Below are positions 15,759 to 22,926 of a DNA stretch of 22,926 bases, piece by piece. The DNA is from Candidatus Accumulibacter propinquus (lineage in GTDB: Bacteria; Pseudomonadota; Gammaproteobacteria; Burkholderiales; Rhodocyclaceae): positions 1 through 22,926 of the forward strand of contig JADKBU010000047.1 of NCBI GenBank assembly GCA_016714935.1. Reading direction: 5' to 3'. The notes under the pieces are model-generated. The model saw only the letters and a program-made list of their open reading frames with translations. It was not told where the DNA came from and made no database searches. Both the position numbers and the translations under genes were made by a program. How positions within the stretch are numbered: position 1 is the first letter of the stretch; the number at the start of each line of letters is the position of its first letter.

Positions 15759-17393
15759 ATGGAACTCGACAGTCAGGCGGGTAGTTACCAGGAGCTTTGC
15801 CGGAGCTTTCGCTGGCAGATCCCGGAGCAGTTCAATCTCGCAGTGGACATCTGCGGCCGCTGGGCCGAGCAACGTCACCGCTTCGCGCTGTACTACGAGG
15901 ACGAGAGCGGATTCACCTCGGCGCACACCTTCTGGGACATTCAGCGACAGGCGAACCGGCTCTCGAACGTGCTCGCGGCATTGGGTACGCTGCCTGGCGA
16001 CCGGGTGGCGATCGTCTTGCCGCAATGCCCGGAAGCGGCCATCGCGCAGATCGCGATTTGCCAGATGGGCGCGCTGGCCGTCCCTCTGTCACCGTTCCTG
16101 GGGCCGGATCCGCTGGAATACCGCCTGGGCGATGCCGCCGCCCACCTGGCCATCGTCGATGCGACGACGCAGCCCGGAGTACTCGGGCTGCGCCACAGGT
16201 TGCCACTGTTGCGGCACGTGCTCGGCGTTGGCAGCGCCGCCGCTCCGGGCGTCCGCCCCTGGGATGAAGTGCTTGAGCACGCTTCGGCGCGCTACACGCC
16301 GACAGTCACCGCGGCCGGCGATCCGGCGATGATCCTCTACCGCGGCGGTGGCACCAGGGGTGCCTTGATGGCGCACCGCATGCTGTTCGGCAAGCTCAGT
16401 GCGTTCGTCTGCGCGCATGACTTCTTTCCGCAACCGCGGGACATGCTCTGGTCGCCTGGCGAATCCGCGTGGGCCGGCGGCTTTTGGGATGCCCTGCTGC
16501 CGACCTGGCATTTCGGCATGCCGCTGCTCGCGTACAACGGGCGCCTGGACGCCGCAAAGGTCTTTGCCCTGATCGAAAAGTACGGTATTCGCAACGCCGT
16601 TCTCTGGCCGACGCTCCTGCAGCGGATGATGCAGCAGGTGGCGGAACCCGGCGCGGTCTACGATCTCGACCTGCGTACGCTGGCGAGTGTCGGCGAGCCG
16701 GTCGATCAAGCGCTGTGGCACTGGGCGAGAGACAAAATGGGTGTGGCCATCAACGGTGTCTTCGGGCCTGCCGGCCTCCCCGATCTGGTCGGCAACTGGG
16801 CTTCGCGATGGCCTGCCAGTCCGGGCGCGGTGGGCAGAGCCTATCCGGGGCACCGGGTGGCGGTGATCGATGCTCAGGGAAACGCGTTGCCGCCGGGCGA
16901 GGTGGGCGAGTTCGCCGTGTTTCGACAGTACCATGCTGAAGATGATCCCCTGCCGATGCTCGGCTATTGGCGGGATCCCGAGGCCACGGCAGAGGCTGTC
17001 GTCGGCGATGGCTGGGTGCGTACCGGCGAATCGGCGACGCTAGATGGAGAGGGTAATCTATTCTGCCAGCAGCCGACCGACGATACCTTCGCGAGTGCCG
17101 GCACTCGCGTCGACCCGTCGGAGATCGAGACCTGTCTGCGCACGCACGCCGACGTTGCCAACTGTGCCGTGATCGGCAGTGCGGACGAACTGGGTGTCAC
17201 GCGGCCCAGGGCTTTCGTCGTCCTGCGGCCGGGCGTGCTCGGGACGCAGGAACTGGTTCGCGAGTTGCAGCGACATGTCGGCCGGTATTTGGCGCCCTAC
17301 GAAACGCCGAAAGCGATAGAATTCACCGCGGCGCTGCCGCTCGGCGCTGGCGGGGAGGTCTTGCGGCGCGCCTTGAGCACACGCGAAGCATGA
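15759..17393 (+). CDS. acyl-CoA-synthetase-like (ANL superfamily) protein with degenerate active site
   Basis: The predicted protein has 544 aa from ATG 15759, with GGAG about 6 bases upstream. The whole length resembles acetyl/medium-chain acyl-CoA synthetases, starting with a YQELCRSFRWQIPEQFN segment found in that group. The catalytic motifs do not match. The ATP-binding loop, normally TSGSTGxPKG, reads YRGGGTRGALM (194-204). The YGxTE position reads FGPAG (335-339). The ribose-binding TGD reads TGE (422-424). The catalytic Lys of TGKxxRR is Glu533 (GGEVLRR). The frame is intact, so this looks like a maintained pseudoenzyme rather than a decaying gene. A CoA- or acyl-binding, regulatory or scaffold role is speculation. 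It lies in the glc operon. Confidence 0.85.
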   Translation: MELDSQAGSYQELCRSFRWQIPEQFNLAVDICGRWAEQRHRFALYYEDESGFTSAHTFWDIQRQANRLSNVLAALGTLPGDRVAIVLPQCPEAAIAQIAICQMGALAVPLSPFLGPDPLEYRLGDAAAHLAIVDATTQPGVLGLRHRLPLLRHVLGVGSAAAPGVRPWDEVLEHASARYTPTVTAAGDPAMILYRGGGTRGALMAHRMLFGKLSAFVCAHDFFPQPRDMLWSPGESAWAGGFWDALLPTWHFGMPLLAYNGRLDAAKVFALIEKYGIRNAVLWPTLLQRMMQQVAEPGAVYDLDLRTLASVGEPVDQALWHWARDKMGVAINGVFGPAGLPDLVGNWASRWPASPGAVGRAYPGHRVAVIDAQGNALPPGEVGEFAVFRQYHAEDDPLPMLGYWRDPEATAEAVVGDGWVRTGESATLDGEGNLFCQQPTDDTFASAGTRVDPSEIETCLRTHADVANCAVIGSADELGVTRPRAFVVLRPGVLGTQELVRELQRHVGRYLAPYETPKAIEFTAALPLGAGGEVLRRALSTREA

Positions 17394-17431
17394 CTGACGG
17401 CATGCACAGTAGGTGGAATGAGGGGTAGGCA

Positions 17432-17734
17432 ATGAGCGAACAGCTTGAGCAGGCCGCCGGCCTGGCGGACGAGCGACGTCGGAACCAGCGCTCGCGGGCC
17501 GCTTTCGACAGCGCTTTCGTGATGATCGAGCCGTTTTTCGATCCAGGGCAGGGCTGGGGGGGGCAGTCGCTGGAACTTCTGGCGTACCGTATCGTGCGCG
17601 AGAATTTTCCCGAACTGAGTGGCGAGGAGGTGCATGCCGTGGTGGTGGCAGCACACCGCGTGTATATCGAGCGCAATCCGCAACGTAGCGATCACCTGCC
17701 GCGCCCGAGCGAACTACGGCGGGTAACCCTCTGA
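17432..17734 (+). CDS. small protein of unknown function
   Basis: The predicted protein has 100 aa, with ATG 17432 and a GGGG-containing upstream sequence. I do not recognise the family. It is rich in charged residues at the N-terminus (ADERRRNQRSR), then has a predicted compact helical part with FFDPGQGWGG near 35-44 and LELLAYRIVRENFPELSGEEV near 47-67. There is no signal peptide, membrane segment or Cys. It starts 38 bases after the ANL-like gene and is probably co-transcribed with it. A short frame with normal codon bias and a plausible start is the support for it being real. Confidence 0.65.
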   Translation: MSEQLEQAAGLADERRRNQRSRAAFDSAFVMIEPFFDPGQGWGGQSLELLAYRIVRENFPELSGEEVHAVVVAAHRVYIERNPQRSDHLPRPSELRRVTL

Positions 17735-17821
17735 ACCGGCATGCGACGCCCTGGGGGGAGGCGACACCGCCTGCTGCGGCACGTCTGAAGTTGCTGCCGA
17801 GTTTGCGGAGAGAGCCTGTCC

Positions 17822-18637
17822 ATGCCGATTTCGATTGATGCCTGTGTTGCCCAGCATCAGGGCGACCGTCGCGAGCAACAGGACCGGGTCGCCATCCTGC
17901 CGCATCCGCGGGGCGGCGGGGTGGCTTTGGCGGTGTTGGCGGACGGCATGGGCGGCCATACCGGTGGAGTCATTGCCGCCCAGCAGGTGATCCACACCGC
18001 GCGCAACAACCTCGAGGGTTATTCGGCGCGAACCGAATCGGCGCGCGTGCTGCTGGAATCGTGCATCAACGAAGCGCATATGCTGATCAAGGCTTCCCGT
18101 TTCATCAACGAGAAGGATCCGCACAGCACCGTGGTGATGTTGCTGCTGCAGCCGGGCCGGGTGAGCTGGGCACACTGCGGTGACAGCCGCTTCTACCATT
18201 TCCGCGGCGATGCCTTGCTCTTCCGCAGCACCGATCACTCGTATGTGGCGCAACTGGTGGTGCAAGGCAGGATCACTCCCGAACAGGCGCTGGTCCACCC
18301 CAACCGCAACATTCTGCTGACCTCGCTGGGTGGCGGCGACGCTCCCAAGATTGCCTTCGGCGAATCCGAAGGCCTGCAGGCAGGGGACACCTTCCTGCTC
18401 TGCTCCGACGGTCTCTGGGGCTATTTCACCGACCAGGAACTGGCCTGGGTGATCAGCGGCTCGTCTTCGGCGCGGGAAGCGTCCGAGTTGCTGATCGGGC
18501 GCGCGCGCTCGATGGGCCATGGCGACGGCGACAACATCTCGGTGGCCATCCTGAAGCTGGTCAATGTGTCCCAGCCGGAGCCGGCGGCCACACCTGGCGC
18601 AAAGACGACGCTACTTGCGCCCGAGACCGCCAAGTAG
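17822..18637 (+). CDS. PP2C-family serine/threonine protein phosphatase
   Basis: A 271-aa cytoplasmic metal-dependent (Mn/Mg) phosphatase that removes phosphate from Ser/Thr. Metal-binding motifs are in order: QQDR (D21), LADGMGGHTGG (D41, G42), WAHCGDSRFY (D121), LCSDGLWGY (D196) and GDGDNIS (D237). All expected acidic ligands are present, so it should be active. No membrane segment or extra sensor domain is seen; the last about 25 residues are Pro/Ala/Thr-rich. No partner kinase is in the window. It is 87 bases downstream of the small gene and may have its own promoter, which I could not find. Its last 27 bases overlap the 3' end of the opposing helicase gene. Confidence 0.9.
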   Translation: MPISIDACVAQHQGDRREQQDRVAILPHPRGGGVALAVLADGMGGHTGGVIAAQQVIHTARNNLEGYSARTESARVLLESCINEAHMLIKASRFINEKDPHSTVVMLLLQPGRVSWAHCGDSRFYHFRGDALLFRSTDHSYVAQLVVQGRITPEQALVHPNRNILLTSLGGGDAPKIAFGESEGLQAGDTFLLCSDGLWGYFTDQELAWVISGSSSAREASELLIGRARSMGHGDGDNISVAILKLVNVSQPEPAATPGAKTTLLAPETAK

Positions 18638-20089
18638 CGCGGCGACCAGGCGGCGTGGTTTGTGCGGGTGCTCACTGCGGGCCGATGCCCTTTCGGCCTC
18701 GCTGCCGACTGCCGCCGCCACTGGATGCGGTTCCGCGCTTTCGTAAGGCTTGCTGAAGTCGAAACCGTCGGCGGCAATGTGCGAAGGGCGTCGGCCGCTG
18801 CCCGGCCGGTTCGATCCTTCGCGCGCCGCCGCGCGGCTCGGGGCGCGCTCACCCGGTGCTGTCGCCAGTGGCGCCAGGGTTGGTGGCGCTGCCGTCGGCC
18901 GGCGGTGGTGACTGCGTTTGTCGCCGGGCGGGTAGCAGTAGTCGTATTCCGGCTCGAAGCCGGGGATGGCTACCTGCTCGACCTGGATCCGGATCAGTTT
19001 TTCAATCTCGACCAGATACTGGACTTCGCTCGCCGAAACCAGTGAGATCGCCGTGCCGGGCTTGCCGGCACGACCGGTGCGGCCGATGCGGTGGATGTAA
19101 TCTTCGGGCGTGCGCGGCAACTCGAAGTTGATCACATGCGGCAACTCGTCGATGTCGAGACCGCGCGCCGCCACGTCCGTCGCGACCAGCACCAGTACCG
19201 AACCCTCCTTGAACGCTTCGAGTGCCTTGAGGCGTTCCTGCTGGCTCTTGTCACCGTGGATCGAGTCGGCGGCAATTCCCGCCTTTTGCAACTCGCGAGC
19301 CAGCTTATTGGTTTCGATCTTGGTGCGCGTAAATACCAGCACCTGGTTGAAGTCGGCCGATTTCAGCAGTTTCACCAGCAGCGCACGCTTGGCCTCGGCG
19401 GCCACCGGATGGACCCGGTGGGTGATCGTCTCCGACACCGTGTTGCGCTTGGCGACCTCGATCAGTACCGGCGACTGCAGCATGCCGTCGGCCAGTTTCT
19501 TGATCTCTTCCGAAAAGGTCGCCGAGAACAGCAGGCTCTGCCGCTGCCGGGGCAGCATGTTGATGATGCGCGTGACGTCCGGGACGAAGCCCATGTCCAG
19601 CATGCGATCCGCCTCGTCGAGCACGAGCGCCTGCACGCTGCCGAAGTTGAGGCACTTTTGTTCGACGAGGTCGAGCAGCCGACCGGGGGTGGCCACCAGG
19701 ACCTCGACGCCGCAGCGGATCTCGGCGATCTGTGGTTTGATGTCTACCCCACCGAAGACGCAGGCGCTCCTGATCGGTACGTGCCGGCTGTAGGTCTTCA
19801 CCGATTCATGGACCTGGATCGCCAGTTCGCGTGTCGGCGCCAGCATCAGTACGCGTACCGGGTGGCGGGCAGGTGAAGGGCTGGGGCTGGCGAAGGCCAG
19901 GATGCGCTGCAGCAGCGGCAGCGTGAACGCGGCGGTCTTGCCGGTGCCCGTCTGGGCGCCGCCCATCAGATCCTTGCCGGCGAGAACGAGCGGTATCGCC
20001 TGTGCCTGGATCGGCGTTGGCTCCGTGTAGCCCTTGTCGGCAATGGCTCTCAGCAGTTCAGGTGCCAGGCCGAGTTCATCAAAACGCAT
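18611..20089 (-). CDS. rhlE: DEAD-box ATP-dependent RNA helicase, RhlE type
   Basis: The predicted protein has 492 aa, from an ATG with AAGG about 8 bases upstream. A TTG eight codons earlier (20113) lacks a ribosome-binding site, and RhlE proteins start with M-x-F-D at this place. Motifs seen: GYTEPTPIQ (20-28), Walker A AQTGTGKT (45-52), PTRELA (85-90), TPGR, DEAD (158-161), SAT, ARGLDI and HRIGRTGR. The C-terminal 100 residues are basic, low-complexity and probably disordered. They contain GFDFSKPYE, a short stretch recurrent in RhlE tails, and end in a Lys/Arg-rich patch suited to RNA binding. It works in RNA unwinding, likely for ribosome assembly or cold adaptation. It has its own promoter upstream. 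Confidence 0.93.
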   Translation of the reverse strand: MRFDELGLAPELLRAIADKGYTEPTPIQAQAIPLVLAGKDLMGGAQTGTGKTAAFTLPLLQRILAFASPSPSPARHPVRVLMLAPTRELAIQVHESVKTYSRHVPIRSACVFGGVDIKPQIAEIRCGVEVLVATPGRLLDLVEQKCLNFGSVQALVLDEADRMLDMGFVPDVTRIINMLPRQRQSLLFSATFSEEIKKLADGMLQSPVLIEVAKRNTVSETITHRVHPVAAEAKRALLVKLLKSADFNQVLVFTRTKIETNKLARELQKAGIAADSIHGDKSQQERLKALEAFKEGSVLVLVATDVAARGLDIDELPHVINFELPRTPEDYIHRIGRTGRAGKPGTAISLVSASEVQYLVEIEKLIRIQVEQVAIPGFEPEYDYCYPPGDKRSHHRRPTAAPPTLAPLATAPGERAPSRAAAREGSNRPGSGRRPSHIAADGFDFSKPYESAEPHPVAAAVGSEAERASARSEHPHKPRRLVAALLGGLGRK

Positions 20090-20136
20090 GGGCAAAGCCT
20101 TCAAATCGGTCAAAAATCAATCTCATAAGGAGCATG

Positions 20137-20142
20137 ATTATA
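20137..20142 (-). promoter_or_regulatory. rhlE promoter -10 box
   Basis: A perfect TATAAT on the minus strand, 48 bases upstream of the rhlE ATG, predicts a leader of about 40 bases. No good -35 is seen 16-18 bp upstream. The leader is AT-rich, unlike the surroundings. Confidence 0.65.
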
Positions 20143-20279
20143 CATTGATCGCGCTGCCTTGCCCGCCTGCTTTACGGCGGCAGACGCGGGTCGGAGCGGG
20201 GATGCGTTGGTGCCGAGTCCCTTGATCGATCGCGGCAGGCAGGCACGGGCCAGGTTTTGCGCGTATTCCCGGCGTGTCG

Positions 20280-22376
20280 TCAGCGTTTTTCGAGCAGGCC
20301 GAGGGCGCGTTCTGCGGCCGCGTCGAAAATGGGGACTCGCGAAACGAGCTGCGCGCGGCCAGAGCGGATTTGCTGGTCGACGGTGGCTGCCGACATGGCG
20401 ACGGCGTAGGGCCAGTCCGGGTTGAAGAACAGGATCGTCCCCGAGGACGGGTTTTGCCAGCAACCGAGGCCGCACAGCGGCTCGGTGTTCGCCATCCGGA
20501 AACGCAACCAGTCGCCGACCTGCCAGTTGGCCACCGTCAGCGTGTGCGGTGAGCGGGTATCGGACGGCATTCCCAGATAGTGTACCCGCCAGCCGTCGCG
20601 CTCAAGGACGCGCGGGGCTGCCGGCGACGCGCCGCCGACGACGGCACGTGGGCTGTCCGCAGCCGTTCCCGGTGACGGCGGAGTTGGCGCCTGGCTGCGC
20701 AGCGCGGCCGTCTGCAGGTCGAACAAGGCATTCAGAAACGGGCTTCTCTCGGCGGCAGGAACGCCGATTGCGTCAAGCCCGGCGCCAATTCTCCGGACCA
20801 GCGACGAGGCCAGGCTGGCGAGGCGCTTGCGTTCTTCGGAGCTTTGTTTCGGTTGTACGCTCCAGATCAGTTCATCGCCGGTCGTGCTGCTCTCCTGCCA
20901 GCGTTTGCCCGCGGCGCCATCCTCCAGAACAGCGGCGACCATCACTCGCAACCAGTACTTTTCGAGAAACGACGCGACCTCGGGCGAACGTGTTCTGGCC
21001 AGCCTGCCGCGCAGCCAGGTCGCCGCAAGTTGTTCGGCATACTGACGGTTCTCGTGCTCGACGACCATCTGGATGGAGTTCTCCGCCGCCCGTCGGATCG
21101 ACTGGTCGCGTTCCCGGATCAGCGTGTCCAGGTCGGCGAGGTGTGCATCGAGCGGCGCACCCCTGGTGTCCAGCGCGATCCTGGCGGCTGCGGTGAGTCG
21201 GCCGATGCGCTGGCAGATCGGATGTTCCCAGCCGGTGTTGCGCGGCAGGCCGACCGCCGCCCGCGCCATGCGGTTGATCAGCAGGCGTGCGGGATGATGA
21301 TCGTTGGTGAACAGGGACGGGTCGACGATCGCCAGTTTGAGCAGGGGAATCTGCAGGCGTCCGATGGCCGCCTTGATGGTGTCGGGTAGATCGCTGGAGT
21401 CGAAGATGGACTCGAAGATCAGCGCCATCGTATCGATGGCGATCGCTTCTGGCTTGCCCAGGGGCAGGTCGAGATCCTTCGATGTCAGCGCGCACAGCGG
21501 CGCGGGCGCCGGCAACTCCGCCGCTCCCGTGTCGATGGCTGGGTGTGCCGAGCGGCTCTCGAGAGCGGTCAGGCGGTCGAGCAAATGGTTGAGCATGACC
21601 ATGGCCGCCGCATCGAGAGTGGCATTTCCGGAACGTGCACTGCCGTCGCCGAAAAAGTCGACCGGCGCACCGGTTTGCTCGTTGCCTAGACGGCGCACCG
21701 CCTGCTGCAGCGTAGACAGGGCATTGCCTGGCGCCGCCTGGTTCTCCGCGGAGCCGACTGCGGCGGCCACCGTGGTCACCACTGGCGCGCTTGCTCCCTG
21801 CACCGGTTCGATCCCGTAGCCTGCCAGCAATTGGTCGAGATCGCGATACAGCGCCGGCAGTTGTTGCCCAAGTGCGCGCTCCAGCCAGTCGAGCATGGCG
21901 TGTTGCTGTTCATGGCTGCCGCCGCAGGCCTTGCAGAGCGCCCACAAGCCCAGGCAGATCACCTCCGGGCCGAGCGGATTGCTGTCCTCGTTCATCGCCG
22001 GCCTGGAGAGCAGGGTCATGTAGCGCGACTGGCTTCGCCACAGGTCGCGACCGGCAGTCTCGCGCAGGCGGCTGCCGATTTCGCCGATGCGGATGTCCAG
22101 TTCGAGGTCGTCGTCTCCCATCAAGGTCAGGCGCGAGGCCGTGAGTTGGCTGGTTTGCTCGAAGTCGTCACGCGGGCTGGCCGATGCCGCCTGGTCATGC
22201 GCCTCGCCGACCTCGCGGGCGAAAGCTTCGAACGCAGGTGCTGTGGCGAACGCGCAGCGATTGACGATTTCCGTCAGTCGGCTCAGGAAGAGAGCCTTGC
22301 TGGCACGAAGTACAGGCAAGGGGTCTCCGCCAGTTGCGGTTGTTTGCGGAAGCAGGGGGTTATCTTCTTCGGACAT
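20280..22376 (-). CDS. DUF1631 family protein
   Basis: A 698-aa protein. The recognisable core is IFDSSDLPDTIKAAIGRLQI near 321-340 followed by HPARLLINRM near 360-369, the signature of DUF1631. The C-terminal part (GDWLRF at about 621, then an FNPDWPYAV segment) has the look of a PilZ-like barrel, though the c-di-GMP-binding RxxxR motif is not evident. The family is common in gamma- and betaproteobacteria and is sometimes mislabelled thymidine phosphorylase; its function is unknown. No signal peptide or membrane segment is seen. The ribosome-binding site (GGCAAGA) is weak. A possible promoter is TTGACG (22412-22417) with TAGCAT (22391-22396), spacer 15 bp. Confidence 0.85.
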   Translation of the reverse strand: MSEEDNPLLPQTTATGGDPLPVLRASKALFLSRLTEIVNRCAFATAPAFEAFAREVGEAHDQAASASPRDDFEQTSQLTASRLTLMGDDDLELDIRIGEIGSRLRETAGRDLWRSQSRYMTLLSRPAMNEDSNPLGPEVICLGLWALCKACGGSHEQQHAMLDWLERALGQQLPALYRDLDQLLAGYGIEPVQGASAPVVTTVAAAVGSAENQAAPGNALSTLQQAVRRLGNEQTGAPVDFFGDGSARSGNATLDAAAMVMLNHLLDRLTALESRSAHPAIDTGAAELPAPAPLCALTSKDLDLPLGKPEAIAIDTMALIFESIFDSSDLPDTIKAAIGRLQIPLLKLAIVDPSLFTNDHHPARLLINRMARAAVGLPRNTGWEHPICQRIGRLTAAARIALDTRGAPLDAHLADLDTLIRERDQSIRRAAENSIQMVVEHENRQYAEQLAATWLRGRLARTRSPEVASFLEKYWLRVMVAAVLEDGAAGKRWQESSTTGDELIWSVQPKQSSEERKRLASLASSLVRRIGAGLDAIGVPAAERSPFLNALFDLQTAALRSQAPTPPSPGTAADSPRAVVGGASPAAPRVLERDGWRVHYLGMPSDTRSPHTLTVANWQVGDWLRFRMANTEPLCGLGCWQNPSSGTILFFNPDWPYAVAMSAATVDQQIRSGRAQLVSRVPIFDAAAERALGLLEKR

Positions 22377-22390
22377 TTCTTGCCGGCTGG

Positions 22391-22417
22391 ATGCTATCAG
22401 AGGTCTTTAGTCGTCAA
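22391..22417 (-). promoter_or_regulatory. weak promoter candidate for the DUF1631 gene
   Basis: TTGACG and TAGCAT on the minus strand with a 15-bp spacer, shorter than the usual 16-18. It lies 15 bases upstream of the start codon. Co-transcription with the lipoprotein gene is an equal possibility. Confidence 0.3.
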
Positions 22418-22449
22418 TCGTATCGAAGCGCGGATCAATGGTCGTTCGC

Positions 22450-22896
22450 CTAATGCTTTGCGGGTTTGTCGGGCGCTTTTTGTTCGGGTTTGGCTTCAGG
22501 CGCGGCTTCCTCGACGGCTGCAGGTTTTTTCTTCTTGGCGCCCGGTGGTTGTGGCGGTGGCAGTTGTGGTTCGACGGTTTCCAGCTTGTTCTCTCGCATG
22601 TAGACGTCCATGTCGCGCCAGCCTTCGTAGATCGGCGCCTTGGGCAGCCACGAGTAGATCGAGTAGCAGTCCTCGATGGCGCGTCCGGATTGCCGGCAGG
22701 CACCGCCGACCGCTTTCCCCTCGGCATCCAGACGTGCGGCCTTGGCTGCCGGCGGTTCGATTCCGAGTTTCTGCTGTACCGCGTCGCAGCCGCTGAGGCC
22801 GAGCCACAGGGTGGCGACCATCAGGAAGGTGCGCAGGGGGTCAGGCACTCGCTCGAACACGACGTTCTCGAAGAAAGTAGAATGCAGATGCCGCAT
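22450..22896 (-). CDS. small probable lipoprotein, function unknown
   Basis: The predicted protein has 148 aa from ATG 22896. A hydrophobic stretch ends in a lipobox LSGC (C37), suggesting lipid anchoring in the envelope. The sequence before the hydrophobic stretch is long for a signal peptide. A GTG at 22848 would give a 20-residue signal peptide directly before the Cys, which fits better, but its ribosome-binding site (GAGCGA) is weak. The mature part has two Cys (ACRQSG, EDCYSIYSW) that could form a disulfide, a conserved-looking WLPKAPIYEGWRDMDVYM segment, and a Pro/Lys/Ala-rich C-terminus with a KKKK run. I do not recognise the family. It lies 73 bases upstream of the DUF1631 gene, same direction. 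Confidence 0.7.
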   Translation of the reverse strand: MRHLHSTFFENVVFERVPDPLRTFLMVATLWLGLSGCDAVQQKLGIEPPAAKAARLDAEGKAVGGACRQSGRAIEDCYSIYSWLPKAPIYEGWRDMDVYMRENKLETVEPQLPPPQPPGAKKKKPAAVEEAAPEAKPEQKAPDKPAKH

Positions 22897-22926
22897 TTTA
22901 ACCACAAACAGGGTGCGGGTCTTTCC

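Noticed and set aside
15759..17393. Treating the ANL-like gene as a pseudogene
   Set aside because: The frame is intact over the normal length, with a good ribosome-binding site and no frameshift or stop codon; changed residues are confined to active-site motifs.
1..22926. CRISPR arrays, tRNA/rRNA genes, insertion sequences, attachment sites
   Set aside because: No regularly spaced repeats, cloverleaf-like segments, transposase motifs or paired terminal repeats were seen by eye.

Overview
The window is GC-rich (roughly two thirds G+C) and densely coded on both strands. Its gene content points to a betaproteobacterium, most likely of the Rhodocyclales. A 'Candidatus Accumulibacter'-like genome is a reasonable guess from the combination of a B12-dependent ribonucleotide reductase, a NAD-linked NiFe hydrogenase, a MaoC/phosphotransacylase fusion and glcDEF. 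That assignment is inference; no rRNA or other taxonomic marker is present.

Left part (1-4946): a class II ribonucleotide reductase gene (nrdJ, minus strand) runs off the left edge. Its promoter region carries two 16-bp palindromes spaced exactly as tandem NrdR boxes, plus a perfect DnaA box that overlaps the second. Upstream lies a gene for a MaoC-like hydratase fused to a phosphate acyltransferase (minus strand). Its hydratase half has lost the usual catalytic histidine. A divergent 345-bp promoter region with an FNR/Anr-like palindrome separates it from the hydrogenase operon.

Hydrogenase operon (4947-10115, plus strand): hoxF, hoxU, hoxY and hoxH, followed by the maturation protease hoxW. 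Gene junctions are tightly coupled. Together they encode a soluble, bidirectional NAD(P)-coupled NiFe hydrogenase of group 3d. No hoxE, hoxI or hyp gene lies in the window.

Middle (10183-11928): two minus-strand genes, an M15-type metallopeptidase resembling phage endolysins and a serine alpha/beta hydrolase. A 397-bp promoter region with several inverted repeats and a GntR/FadR-type operator candidate leads into the next operon.

Glycolate operon (11929-17734, plus strand): glcD, glcE and glcF form a three-subunit glycolate dehydrogenase. An acyl-CoA-synthetase-like (ANL) protein follows whose ATP-binding loop and catalytic lysine are degenerate, then a small unknown protein. This pseudoenzyme behind glcDEF is the most unusual item in the window.

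Right part (17822-22926): a PP2C-type protein phosphatase (plus) ends tail-to-tail with an RhlE-type DEAD-box RNA helicase (minus), the two coding regions overlapping by 27 bp. A DUF1631 protein and a small probable lipoprotein, both on the minus strand, complete the window. I saw no tRNA, rRNA, CRISPR array, insertion sequence or transposase.
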